The notes under the pieces are model-generated. The model saw nothing but the letters and a program-made list of their open reading frames with translations, searched no databases and was not told the origin of the DNA. DNA of 64,000 bases from Devosia rhizoryzae (GTDB lineage: Bacteria; Pseudomonadota; Alphaproteobacteria; Rhizobiales; Devosiaceae): NCBI RefSeq assembly GCF_016698665.1, contig NZ_CP068046.1, forward strand, positions 1,860,001-1,924,000. Direction: 5' to 3'. Numbering within the stretch: position 1 is the first letter of the stretch; each line of letters opens with the position of its first letter. Of this stretch, positions 36,311 through 43,966 are shown piece by piece. Made by a program: the position numbers and the translations under genes.

Positions 36311-37546
36311 ATGGCGCAGGCTCTTGATATCGCAAATTTTGGACGGCGCAGCGCCTGCCCGACGCTGGATGCGCCGATGCAGACCGGCGATGGGCTCTTG
36401 GCGCGGGTGCGGATCGCTGGTGGGCGTTTGAGGCCCCGTCAGCTGGCGGGCTTGGTGCGGCTTGCGATGCAGCACGGCAATGGCGTGGCCGAGGTGACGG
36501 CGCGCGGCAACCTCCAGGTGCGGGGACTGAGCGCGGACTCGTCGGGCCCGTTTGCGGGCGCGGTGACGGAGCTTGTGCCGGTGGAAACGGGACTGGTGAT
36601 CGATGTTTCGCCAATCGCGGGGGAAGATCCGGAGGAGCGGGCAGATCCGAGACATTTGGCGCAGGCGATCCGGGCGGGCGTCGAAGATTTTGAGCATCGG
36701 CTGGGTCCAAAGGTCAGCGTGGTCGTCGATGGCGGTGGGCAGATCTCGCTGGCGGCGCTGAAGGCGGATGTGCGGCTTTTGGCGGTTGAAGGCGGGCGTT
36801 GGTCGGTGCAGATCGGGCGCGGTGCGGAGGAGACTTGTGACGCTGGGCACGCGGTTGCGGTGGCAGTTGAGACGCTGGCCAGATTGGCGGCGATGGGGCC
36901 GGGGGCTCGGGCGGGCGACCTGCCTCCACAAGACCCCCACCCCGCCTCCCCCGTTAGGCGGGGGAGGAGTTCGATTGGGGTTGGGGTTGGATCGGGGGTT
37001 AGCGCCCGCGGAACTCCTCCCCCTTCTCCAGGGGGAGGTTGGGTGGGGGTGGGCCGCGGGCTTGGACTTCTGAGGGGAACCACGACGCCTATCGCCCTGC
37101 CCTTCGGTGTCGTGCACGCCGAAGCACTTCTGCAGCTTGCCGAAGCGGCTAACGACACTATCCGCCTTGCGCCGGGCCACATGCTGTTGCTCGACAACGC
37201 CTCCCCTGCCCTGATCGAGACTGCCGAGAGCCTCGGCTTCATCACCCGCGGCGATGATCCGCGCCTGCGCATTTCGGCCTGTATCGGCAGCGATGGCTGC
37301 GCATCTGGCTTAATGCCGGCGAGACGGTTGGCCGCCCGGCTGGCGACGCAAGCGCCAACAGGAAAAACCCTTCATGTCTCGGGCTGCGGCAAGGGTTGTG
37401 CGCATCCGCGGCCGGCGGATGTTGCGCTCGTGGGGCGGGCCGACGGGATTGGCCTTGTCATCGACGGACGTGCAGGCGATACCCCAGTGCAAGTGCTTGA
37501 CGAGGCGGGCATTCTTCCTGCCTTCGCCGACCTGGATCGCCGATGA
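36311..37546 (+). CDS. cobG: Precorrin-3B synthase, with an in-frame repeat insertion
   Basis: This 411-residue iron-sulfur and haem monooxygenase contracts the corrin ring precursor. Two sulfite/nitrite-reductase-like halves are present, with the [4Fe-4S] cysteines in ACIGSDGCASG and SGCGKGCAHP. Residues about 208-247 (36933-37050) are encoded by a GC-rich palindromic repeat and read as Pro/Gly/Arg-rich low-complexity sequence between the two halves. The frame stays open through it, so the protein is probably functional with a lengthened linker. The stop overlaps cobH as ATGA. Confidence 0.92.
   Translation: MAQALDIANFGRRSACPTLDAPMQTGDGLLARVRIAGGRLRPRQLAGLVRLAMQHGNGVAEVTARGNLQVRGLSADSSGPFAGAVTELVPVETGLVIDVSPIAGEDPEERADPRHLAQAIRAGVEDFEHRLGPKVSVVVDGGGQISLAALKADVRLLAVEGGRWSVQIGRGAEETCDAGHAVAVAVETLARLAAMGPGARAGDLPPQDPHPASPVRRGRSSIGVGVGSGVSARGTPPPSPGGGWVGVGRGLGLLRGTTTPIALPFGVVHAEALLQLAEAANDTIRLAPGHMLLLDNASPALIETAESLGFITRGDDPRLRISACIGSDGCASGLMPARRLAARLATQAPTGKTLHVSGCGKGCAHPRPADVALVGRADGIGLVIDGRAGDTPVQVLDEAGILPAFADLDRR
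36933..37050. repeat. Palindromic repeat inserted inside the cobG reading frame
   Basis: The left arm 36933-36973 (ACCCCCACCCCGCC, then GGCGGGGGAGGAGTTCG) is matched in inverted orientation by 37009-37050 (CGGAACTCCTCCCCC to GGTTGGGTGGGGGT). It has the same architecture as the intergenic palindromes at 9451 and 49153 but lies within coding sequence. Confidence 0.88.
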
Positions 37547-38175
37547 CCCAATACGACTACATCAAGGATGGCGATGCGATCTATCGCCAGTCCTTTGCCA
37601 CCATCCGCGCCGAAGCCGATCTGGCGCGCTTCGATGGGGACGAAGCCGAGCTGGCGGTGCGGATGATCCATGCGGCAGGCATGATCGAGGCTGCGGAGCA
37701 TTTCGTGTTCGGGCCCGGTTTCGTCCATGCGGCGCGGCGCGCGCTGATGGCTGGGGCGCCCATTCTTTGCGATGCGGAAATGGTGGTGCGCGGGGTAACG
37801 GCGGCGCGGTTGCCAGCACAGAACAAGGTCGTCTGCACCTTGCGCGACGAGCGAACACCGGCTCTAGCGGCAAGCATCGGCAATACGCGTTCGGCGGCAG
37901 CGCTACATCTTTGGGACGAGTATCTGGACGGGGCAGTGGTGGCGATCGGCAACGCCCCGACGGCGCTGTTTCACCTGCTCGAAATATTGCGCGACGGCGC
38001 GCCGAAGCCGGCGGCGATCTTGGGCATGCCGGTCGGTTTTATCGGCGCGGCGGAGTCCAAGGATGCGCTGGCAGAGAACTCCTATGGTGTGCCTTACGCC
38101 ATTGTGCGGGGGCGGCTTGGGGGTAGTGCGATTACAGCGGCGTGCCTAAACGCATTGGCGAGGCCGGGGCTTTGA
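37543..38175 (+). CDS. cobH: Precorrin-8X methylmutase
   Basis: This 210-residue enzyme moves the C11 methyl group to C12, giving hydrogenobyrinate. MIHAAGMIEAAEHFVFG contains the conserved catalytic histidine, and IGNAPTALFHLLEIL and the terminal ENSYGVPYAIVRGRLGGSA are family hallmarks. It overlaps cobG by ATGA and its TGA overlaps the TTG start of cobI. Confidence 0.95.
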   Translation: MTQYDYIKDGDAIYRQSFATIRAEADLARFDGDEAELAVRMIHAAGMIEAAEHFVFGPGFVHAARRALMAGAPILCDAEMVVRGVTAARLPAQNKVVCTLRDERTPALAASIGNTRSAAALHLWDEYLDGAVVAIGNAPTALFHLLEILRDGAPKPAAILGMPVGFIGAAESKDALAENSYGVPYAIVRGRLGGSAITAACLNALARPGL

Positions 38176-38897
38176 GCGGCAGGCTTTATGGCGTAGGCAC
38201 CGGGCCGGGTGATCCGGAACTCTTGACGCTCAAGGCATTAAAGACGCTGCAAGCGGCTGATGTGGTTGCCTATTTCGCCAAGCGCGGCAACTCCAGCAAT
38301 GCACGGCAGATCGTTGCCGGCTATATTCGAGCTGGTCAGGCGGAAGAGGCGCTCCACTATCCGGTCACGACCGAACTGCATCGCCATGCCGATGGCTACA
38401 AGGCGCAGATCGAGGAATTCTATGCCGAAGCGGCAGAGCGGGTTGCAGCGCATCTTGATGCGGGGCGCTCGGTCGCGGTCTTGAGCGAAGGCGATCCGCT
38501 GTTTTACGGCAGCTATATGCATCTCCATGTGCGATTGGCGCCGCGATACGAGACCGAGGTTATCCCTGGCATTACGGCGATGTCGGGCTGCTGGTCGGCG
38601 GCCGGATTGCCGCTCGTGCAGGGCGATGACGTGCTGACGGTTCTGCCCGGAACGCTGGAACAGGCGGAGTTGGTGAGGCGGCTCGGCGACAGCGAAGGCG
38701 TGGTTATCATGAAGCTCGGGCGCAACTTGCCCAAGGTGCGGGCGGCGCTGGAGCAGGCCGGGCGGCTTGCTGGCGCGGTTTATGTAGAGCGCGGCACGAT
38801 GGGCAACGGCTCCTTTGTTCCGGTTGCCGACAAGGTTGACGACACGGCGCCGTACTTCTCCTTGATTCTGGTGCCCGGCTGGAGTGCGCGGCCTTGA
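38172..38897 (+). CDS. cobI: Precorrin-2 C20-methyltransferase
   Basis: This 241-residue tetrapyrrole methyltransferase begins SGRLYGVGTGPGDPELLTL, the SAM-binding start of the family. LSEGDPLFYGSYMHL and VIPGITAMSGCWSAAG loops follow. The start is taken as TTG 38172, overlapping the cobH stop as TTGA, because family homology begins right there; a GTG at 38142 would add ten unconserved residues. The operon junction to cobJ uses the same TTGA arrangement. Confidence 0.93.
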   Translation: MSGRLYGVGTGPGDPELLTLKALKTLQAADVVAYFAKRGNSSNARQIVAGYIRAGQAEEALHYPVTTELHRHADGYKAQIEEFYAEAAERVAAHLDAGRSVAVLSEGDPLFYGSYMHLHVRLAPRYETEVIPGITAMSGCWSAAGLPLVQGDDVLTVLPGTLEQAELVRRLGDSEGVVIMKLGRNLPKVRAALEQAGRLAGAVYVERGTMGNGSFVPVADKVDDTAPYFSLILVPGWSARP

Positions 38898-39649
38898 GCG
38901 GGCGTCTGGTGGTGCTGGGCACCGGGCCGGGCAAGCCGGAGCAGATGACGCCTGAAGCGGCGGCGGCGATCGCCGAGGCAGAGGTGTTTTTCGGCTATGG
39001 GCCGTATCTGGGCCGGTTGTCACTTAGGCCGGAACAGCGGATTGTGGCTTCGGACAATCGCGAGGAAATCGACCGGTCGCGGGCGGCGCTTGAGGCTGCG
39101 GCTGGAGGGGCGCGGGTATGCGTCGTTTCCGGTGGCGACCCCGGTGTTTTTGCCATGGCGGCCGCGGTGTGCGAGGCGATCGAAGATGGCCCCGCGACAT
39201 GGCGGGCGCTGGATGTGCAGGTGCTGCCGGGGGTGACCGCCATGCTGGCCGTGGCTGCGCGCGCCGGAGCGCCGCTGGGGCATGATTTTTGCGCCATCTC
39301 CTTGTCGGACAACCTTAAACCCTGGGAGCTGATCGAGCGGCGGTTGCGAGCGGTGGCGGAGGCGGGGCTGGTGATTGCGCTTTATAATCCGATTTCGAAG
39401 GCGCGACCGTGGCAGTTGCCAGCCGCATTTCGGGTATTGCGCGAAGTGCTGCCGGTGAGCGTGCCGGTCATCTTTGGGCGGGCGATTGGACGGGTGGATG
39501 AGCGCTTTGCCGTGGTGCCGCTGGCAGAGGCGGAGCAGCATCGGGCGGACATGGCGACTTGCGTGATCGTGGGCTCGGCGGAGACGCGAACAATCGAGCG
39601 TCCCGGGCGTGATCCGCTGATCTATTCGCCGCGGAGTGCGCGCGGATGA
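38894..39649 (+). CDS. cobJ: Precorrin-3B C17-methyltransferase
   Basis: This 251-residue tetrapyrrole methyltransferase performs ring contraction with methylation at C17. SGRLVVLGTGPGKPEQMTP, FGYGPYLGRL, VVSGGDPGVFAMA and ALYNPISKARPWQL are hallmark segments. The start is TTG, overlapping the cobI stop. In many relatives cobK lies between cobJ and cobL; here cobL follows directly by an ATGA overlap. Confidence 0.94.
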   Translation: MSGRLVVLGTGPGKPEQMTPEAAAAIAEAEVFFGYGPYLGRLSLRPEQRIVASDNREEIDRSRAALEAAAGGARVCVVSGGDPGVFAMAAAVCEAIEDGPATWRALDVQVLPGVTAMLAVAARAGAPLGHDFCAISLSDNLKPWELIERRLRAVAEAGLVIALYNPISKARPWQLPAAFRVLREVLPVSVPVIFGRAIGRVDERFAVVPLAEAEQHRADMATCVIVGSAETRTIERPGRDPLIYSPRSARG

Positions 39650-40860
39650 GCGAGCCTTGGCTGACGATTGTGGGGATTGGCGAGGACGGGCTGAACGGCA
39701 TTTCTGCGGCGGCGCGGGCAGCGATTTCTAAGGCTGATCAGGTATTTGGCGGGGCGCGGCATCTGGAGCTTGCGGCCGAGGCGATCACCGGGAGCGCCCT
39801 GCCCTGGGCGTCGCCGTTTTCGGATTCCGTAGAGCAGATCATCGCGGCGCGGGGACAGAAAATTTGCGTTCTGGCGTCGGGTGATCCGTATCATTTCGGG
39901 GTCGGAGCGACGCTGTCCAAGCGGGTTGATCCGGCCGAAATGCAAGTTCTTCCAATAGCTTCTGCATTCAGCCTGGCAGCGGCGCGGTTGGGCTGGCCGT
40001 TGCAGGATGTCGTGAGCCTGTCGCTGCATGGGCGGCCGGTGGAATTGATCTTGCCGCATCTGCATGCTGGGGCGCGGATTTTGGCGCTGACGTCGGATGA
40101 GAATGGGCCGGTGGCTTTGGCGCGAGTGCTCACCGAGGCGGGGTTTGGGAGGTCGATCGTTACGGTTATGGAGGCCCTGGGGGGGCCGGATGAACGGATC
40201 CTGTCACAAATGGCAGAGTTGTTCATGTTGACCGATATTCACCCGCTCAATGTCTGCGCTGTGACGGTGGTGCCGCTGCCGGGCGCGCGGGTCCTGGCGC
40301 TGACGCCGGGGCTCGACGATGGGCTGTTCGAGCATGACGGGCAGATGACCAAGCGGGAGATGCGGGCACTGACGCTATCGGCGCTGGCACCGCGGCGGCA
40401 TGAGCTGCTGTGGGATATCGGGGCCGGGTCGGGATCGGTGGGTATCGAGTGGATGCTGGCGGATCCGTCGTGCCGGGCCATTGCGGTAGAGTCGCATCCC
40501 GAGCGGGTGGCGCGGATTGGGCGCAATGCCAAGGCATTTGGGGTGCCGGGTCTGACGGTGGTTGAGGGGACTGCGCCCTCGGCTCTGGATGGGCTTGAGC
40601 CGCCGCATGCGGTTTTTGTCGGTGGCGGCGGGTCTGAACCGGGGGTGATGGAGGCAGCGATGACAGCCTTGCGGCCCAATGGACGGTTGGTGGCCAATGC
40701 CGTGACGCTGGAAATGGAGGCGGTGCTGCTTGCCTTGCAGGCTGAGCATGGCGGTGACCTCACGCGGCTTAGCGTAGCGCGGGCGGAGCCGGTGGGGACG
40801 ATGACGGGGTGGCGGCCGGCCATGCCGATCACGCAGTGGCGGTGGGTCAAGCCGTGGTAG
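39646..40860 (+). CDS. cobL: Precorrin-6Y C5,15-methyltransferase (decarboxylating)
   Basis: This 404-residue two-domain enzyme has an N-terminal tetrapyrrole methyltransferase (CbiE-like, [19 protein letters not shown] to about 210) and a C-terminal class I SAM methyltransferase (CbiT-like, [18 protein letters not shown]). The junction carries [12 protein letters not shown]. It methylates C5 and C15 and decarboxylates the C12 acetate. Its substrate is produced by CobK, which is not encoded in this operon. The stop overlaps the cobM start region. Confidence 0.95.
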   Translation: MSEPWLTIVGIGEDGLNGISAAARAAISKADQVFGGARHLELAAEAITGSALPWASPFSDSVEQIIAARGQKICVLASGDPYHFGVGATLSKRVDPAEMQVLPIASAFSLAAARLGWPLQDVVSLSLHGRPVELILPHLHAGARILALTSDENGPVALARVLTEAGFGRSIVTVMEALGGPDERILSQMAELFMLTDIHPLNVCAVTVVPLPGARVLALTPGLDDGLFEHDGQMTKREMRALTLSALAPRRHELLWDIGAGSGSVGIEWMLADPSCRAIAVESHPERVARIGRNAKAFGVPGLTVVEGTAPSALDGLEPPHAVFVGGGGSEPGVMEAAMTALRPNGRLVANAVTLEMEAVLLALQAEHGGDLTRLSVARAEPVGTMTGWRPAMPITQWRWVKPW

Positions 40861-41618
40861 TGCACTTTATCGGCGCGGGTCCGGGGGCTGTCGACCTGAT
40901 TACGGTGCGCGGCAAGACGCTGCTCGAGAACTGTCCGGTCTGTCTTTATGCCGGGTCGATCGTGCCGCGCGAGATGCTGGACTGGTGCCCCCCGGATGCG
41001 CGGCTGGTGGATACGGCGCCGATGTCGCTGGACGAGATCGAAGCCGAATATGTTCGGGCGCATGAGGCGGGCGAGGATGTTGCCCGGCTCCATTCGGGCG
41101 ATCTCTCGATCTGGAGCGCGGTGGCCGAGCAGATGCGGCGGCTGGACCGGCTCGGGATCGCTTATACGCTCACGCCCGGCGTCCCGGCCTTTGCGGCGGC
41201 AGCCGCAGCGCTCGAGGCGGAACTGACGGTTCCCGAGATCGCGCAAAGCGTGGTGCTGACGCGGGTGAGTGGACGGGCGTCACCGATGCCAGAGCGGGAA
41301 ACGCTGGCCGCCTTCGGCGCGAGCGGAGCGACCATGGCGATCCACCTGGCCATTCATTCGCTGCAACGCGTAATGGCTGAGTTGCGCCCCTTCTATGGAG
41401 ACGACTGCCCGGTCGCGATCGTGGCGCATGCGAGCTGGGCGCAGCAGAAGATCATTCGCGGGACCTTGGAGAATATCGAAGGGCGTTTCGCGGAAGATCC
41501 GGTCGAGCGCACGGCGATCATCTTTGTCGGCCGTGCGCTGGGTGCGGCGGAGTTCAAGGAAAGCGCGCTTTATTCGGCAGAGTATCAGCGGCGGTTTCGC
41601 GGCCGGAACGGGCTTTAG
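40854..41618 (+). CDS. cobM: Precorrin-4 C11-methyltransferase
   Basis: This tetrapyrrole methyltransferase of about 254 residues has [17 protein letters not shown] at the start, [30 protein letters not shown] and the terminal [14 protein letters not shown] 40854 gives the usual two residues before the first strand and overlaps the end of cobL; GTG 40860 is the alternative. It is the last gene of the cob operon. No clear terminator is seen after it. Confidence 0.94.
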   Translation: MVVHFIGAGPGAVDLITVRGKTLLENCPVCLYAGSIVPREMLDWCPPDARLVDTAPMSLDEIEAEYVRAHEAGEDVARLHSGDLSIWSAVAEQMRRLDRLGIAYTLTPGVPAFAAAAAALEAELTVPEIAQSVVLTRVSGRASPMPERETLAAFGASGATMAIHLAIHSLQRVMAELRPFYGDDCPVAIVAHASWAQQKIIRGTLENIEGRFAEDPVERTAIIFVGRALGAAEFKESALYSAEYQRRFRGRNGL

Positions 41619-41709
41619 CTTGCTTGGTGACTGCCAGACAGGTGTTCTGTTTTAGCTTGCAGCAAAACGGCGCGTAGTGTGCTGTAATCGAGAAAGCTGG
41701 AGGTGCGCG

Positions 41710-41949
41710 ATGCAGGTGAATGTCTTTATCTCGGAAGTGCAGCAAGACGGGGAACGCACGCAGATGCTGGTGCTGCCGACCGGGCCGGCCGCAGCAATCC
41801 CGATTCATCTGCAAGACCGGAACTGGCGCTATTTCGCCACCACGGATGCCGATGACCAGTGCATCGGATTGCCCAAGGGCGAGGTGAGCGTGGCGCTCTC
41901 GGTGGCCGAATATCTGCTGACAACTCCGGAAGTCGCAAGACTGAGCTGA
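41710..41949 (+). CDS. Hypothetical protein, 79 residues
   Basis: This small soluble protein has no recognised domain. It starts MQVNVFISEVQQDGERTQML and has a strand-rich middle (NWRYFATTDADDQCIGLP). GGAGGT lies five bases before the ATG, an excellent ribosome site that makes a real gene likely. It stands alone between the cob operon and the DUF1003 gene. Function is not assignable. Confidence 0.7.
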   Translation: MQVNVFISEVQQDGERTQMLVLPTGPAAAIPIHLQDRNWRYFATTDADDQCIGLPKGEVSVALSVAEYLLTTPEVARLS

Positions 41950-42026
41950 CCGCTCAGCAATTCTGTCGCCGGACGGGAGCACCAAAGCGGCTTTCGGGCG
42001 TTGGCTTGTCTCACGGAGAAAGCCAG

Positions 42027-42596
42027 ATGTCACAGCGGACCGATAAGCAGGTGGGCGACAGTCCGACGGTAACGTCAAAGGGCACGCTGAGCCCGGTGCT
42101 GACGCGCAATATCGAGGCGATCCTCGAGCGGCGGCAAGCGAAAGCAAAGGCTGCATCTGCCGAGGAAAAGGCCGCAGCGGCGATCAGCAAATTCGCCGGC
42201 AGCATGATCTTCGTTTATATCCATCTGGTTTTGTTCGGCGGCTGGATCCTGATCAATGTCGGGCTGGTGCCGATTATTCCCGCTTGGGACTCTTCACTGG
42301 TGGTGCTGGCGATGATCGCTTCGGTGGAAGCGATTTTCCTCTCTACCTTTGTTCTCATCAACCAGAACCGGATGGCGGCCGACGATGATGCGCGATCTGA
42401 CCTCGACCTCCAGATCAACCTTCTCAACGAGCACGAAACCACCAAGCTCATCGCCATGGTCGATGCCATTTCGCGGCATCTTGGGGTCAAGGTCGTGGAG
42501 GAAAAGGAAGTGGAAGAAATGAAACGGGACGTCGCACCCGAAGCGGTGCTGGACCGGTTGGAGGAAGAGGACGCGGCTGGCGAGGAGAGCCGTTAG
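42027..42596 (+). CDS. DUF1003 family inner-membrane protein
   Basis: This 189-residue protein has two central membrane spans (MIFVYIHLVLFGGWILINVG and SLVVLAMIASVEAIFLSTFV) followed by the conserved NQNRMAADDDARSDLDLQIN stretch that defines DUF1003, and an acidic C-terminus. The charged N-terminal region is rich in Ala, Lys and Glu. The ATG has GGAG eight bases upstream; the frame further upstream is unlikely coding. The function of the family is unknown. Confidence 0.88.
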   Translation: MSQRTDKQVGDSPTVTSKGTLSPVLTRNIEAILERRQAKAKAASAEEKAAAAISKFAGSMIFVYIHLVLFGGWILINVGLVPIIPAWDSSLVVLAMIASVEAIFLSTFVLINQNRMAADDDARSDLDLQINLLNEHETTKLIAMVDAISRHLGVKVVEEKEVEEMKRDVAPEAVLDRLEEEDAAGEESR

Positions 42597-42650
42597 CGCT
42601 GGTTGAGACGGTTAACGTCACCTGCTGTAAGGTCTTGAGCGAGGTTGAGC

Positions 42651-43154
42651 ATGGCAGAAAACAGTACGGAGCTTGCGGGAAAACGGATCCTCGTTGTCGA
42701 GGACGACTACCTGCTGGCCAATGATGTCTGCAGCGAATTGCGGGAGCTGGGCGCCACAGTCCTCGGCCCCGCCCCGACCCCATTTTATGCCATGCAGCTG
42801 ATTGGCAATCGTAAGCTCGATGCTGCGGTGCTCGATGTGCGGCTGCACGGGGCCACGGTTTTCGAGGTTGCGGATCACCTGGTTGGCCGCGGCGTCCCGA
42901 TCATCTTCGTGACGGGATATGCCCGCTCGGAGATGCCGAGGCGCTTCCAGATGGCGAGCCTCTTCGAAAAGCCATTGGATCGTCCGCGGCTAATGGCGGA
43001 GATCATTTCCGTGACCAAAAGACTGGGAGCACGAGGAACGCCAATGGTCGAAAAGTCAGGCTCTGGGTTGCCACTGGAGCGGTCCGAAGAAATGTTTGCC
43101 CGGGCCTTGGCGCGCTCGGTGGCCGCTAATGTGCGCGCAGGTAAGCCGGACTGA
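42651..43154 (+). CDS. Orphan single-domain response regulator
   Basis: This 167-residue CheY-like receiver has the acidic pair (ILVVEDDYLLA), phospho-acceptor Asp (AVLDVRL), Thr (IFVTGYA) and Lys (LFEKPLD) all in place. A tail of about 45 residues has no recognised output domain. ATG 42651 follows GAGG. It has no cognate kinase nearby. Its last 29 bases overlap the 3' end of the convergent Crp-family gene. Similar receivers in this class often relay to stress responses; no partner can be named. Confidence 0.88.
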   Translation: MAENSTELAGKRILVVEDDYLLANDVCSELRELGATVLGPAPTPFYAMQLIGNRKLDAAVLDVRLHGATVFEVADHLVGRGVPIIFVTGYARSEMPRRFQMASLFEKPLDRPRLMAEIISVTKRLGARGTPMVEKSGSGLPLERSEEMFARALARSVAANVRAGKPD

Positions 43155-43899
43155 AGCCGGCGATCCCAGCGAGCCCGGCAAAATCGAGAACGGTCACCTT
43201 GCTGCGCACCATGGTAATGTAGTCGCGCTTGCGCAATTGCTGAATGGTGCGGTTGACGTGGACATTGGAGAGGCCCAGCGCCTCCCCCAGCTCGGACTGC
43301 GTCAGTGCAAAATCGAACTGTCCGCTGGCATCGACGCGACCTACGCCGTCGAGGCGCACATAAATCTCACAAAGCAAGTGGGCGAGACGCTGCTGGGCAT
43401 CGCGAGTGCCAAGGCTGACAATCAGTTCCTGGGCGCTCGCCTGTTGGATCGATGCGGCGCGCATGCCCGCGAGGATGACATTGGGCAGGCCATTGGCAAG
43501 GCTTGCCATCTGCCCCAGGTCGATGCGGCCTATCGTGGCAGGACCCAAGGTCATTACGCGCTGCCTTACCGGGCTATTGGATAGAAAACCAAAATCGCAA
43601 AAATCGCCTGGTGTGATGAAGCCGGTCATCTGGCGCCGGGCGGAGTCCAGGTTGCGGTACTGGCAGGCAAGACCGTCGAGCAGCACCACGGCTTCCGCGG
43701 CCGGGCGGCCCTCAGCATGGATATCGCTATGGCTAGAAAGCGGGATCGGGCCTTCAATCAATGCGGCGAGAGCGGCCGCCTCATGATCGCGCCCGGGCAG
43801 GAGCTGCAAAAATCGCCTGGTGACCACGGAAGTATAGGTCTGGGGCGAAATGTCGGCGGGGGCGCGACTATCCTCTTTCAGCAAAACCTGCGTGATCAT
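43126..43899 (-). CDS. Crp/Fnr-family transcriptional regulator without cysteine cluster
   Basis: This 257-residue regulator has a cyclic-nucleotide-binding-like beta barrel (about 40-150, with GLACQYRNLDSARRQMTGFI and PGDFCDFGFL) and a C-terminal winged helix (FALTQSELGEALGLSNVHVNRTIQQL). It lacks the N-terminal iron-sulfur cysteines of FnrN. The ligand is unknown. The 3' overlap with the receiver gene means converging transcripts would be antisense to each other at their ends. Confidence 0.88.
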   Translation of the reverse strand: MITQVLLKEDSRAPADISPQTYTSVVTRRFLQLLPGRDHEAAALAALIEGPIPLSSHSDIHAEGRPAAEAVVLLDGLACQYRNLDSARRQMTGFITPGDFCDFGFLSNSPVRQRVMTLGPATIGRIDLGQMASLANGLPNVILAGMRAASIQQASAQELIVSLGTRDAQQRLAHLLCEIYVRLDGVGRVDASGQFDFALTQSELGEALGLSNVHVNRTIQQLRKRDYITMVRSKVTVLDFAGLAGIAGFSPAYLRAH

Positions 43900-43966
43900 G
43901 AGCTCTGCCTTCCGTTATGGCTCACCGTACCGGTAAGAACTCCTTAACGAGATAACATGGGTTAAC

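Noticed and set aside
36311..37546. cobG as a pseudogene because of the repeat
   Set aside because: The frame stays open, both cysteine motifs are intact and the operon overlap to cobH is preserved.
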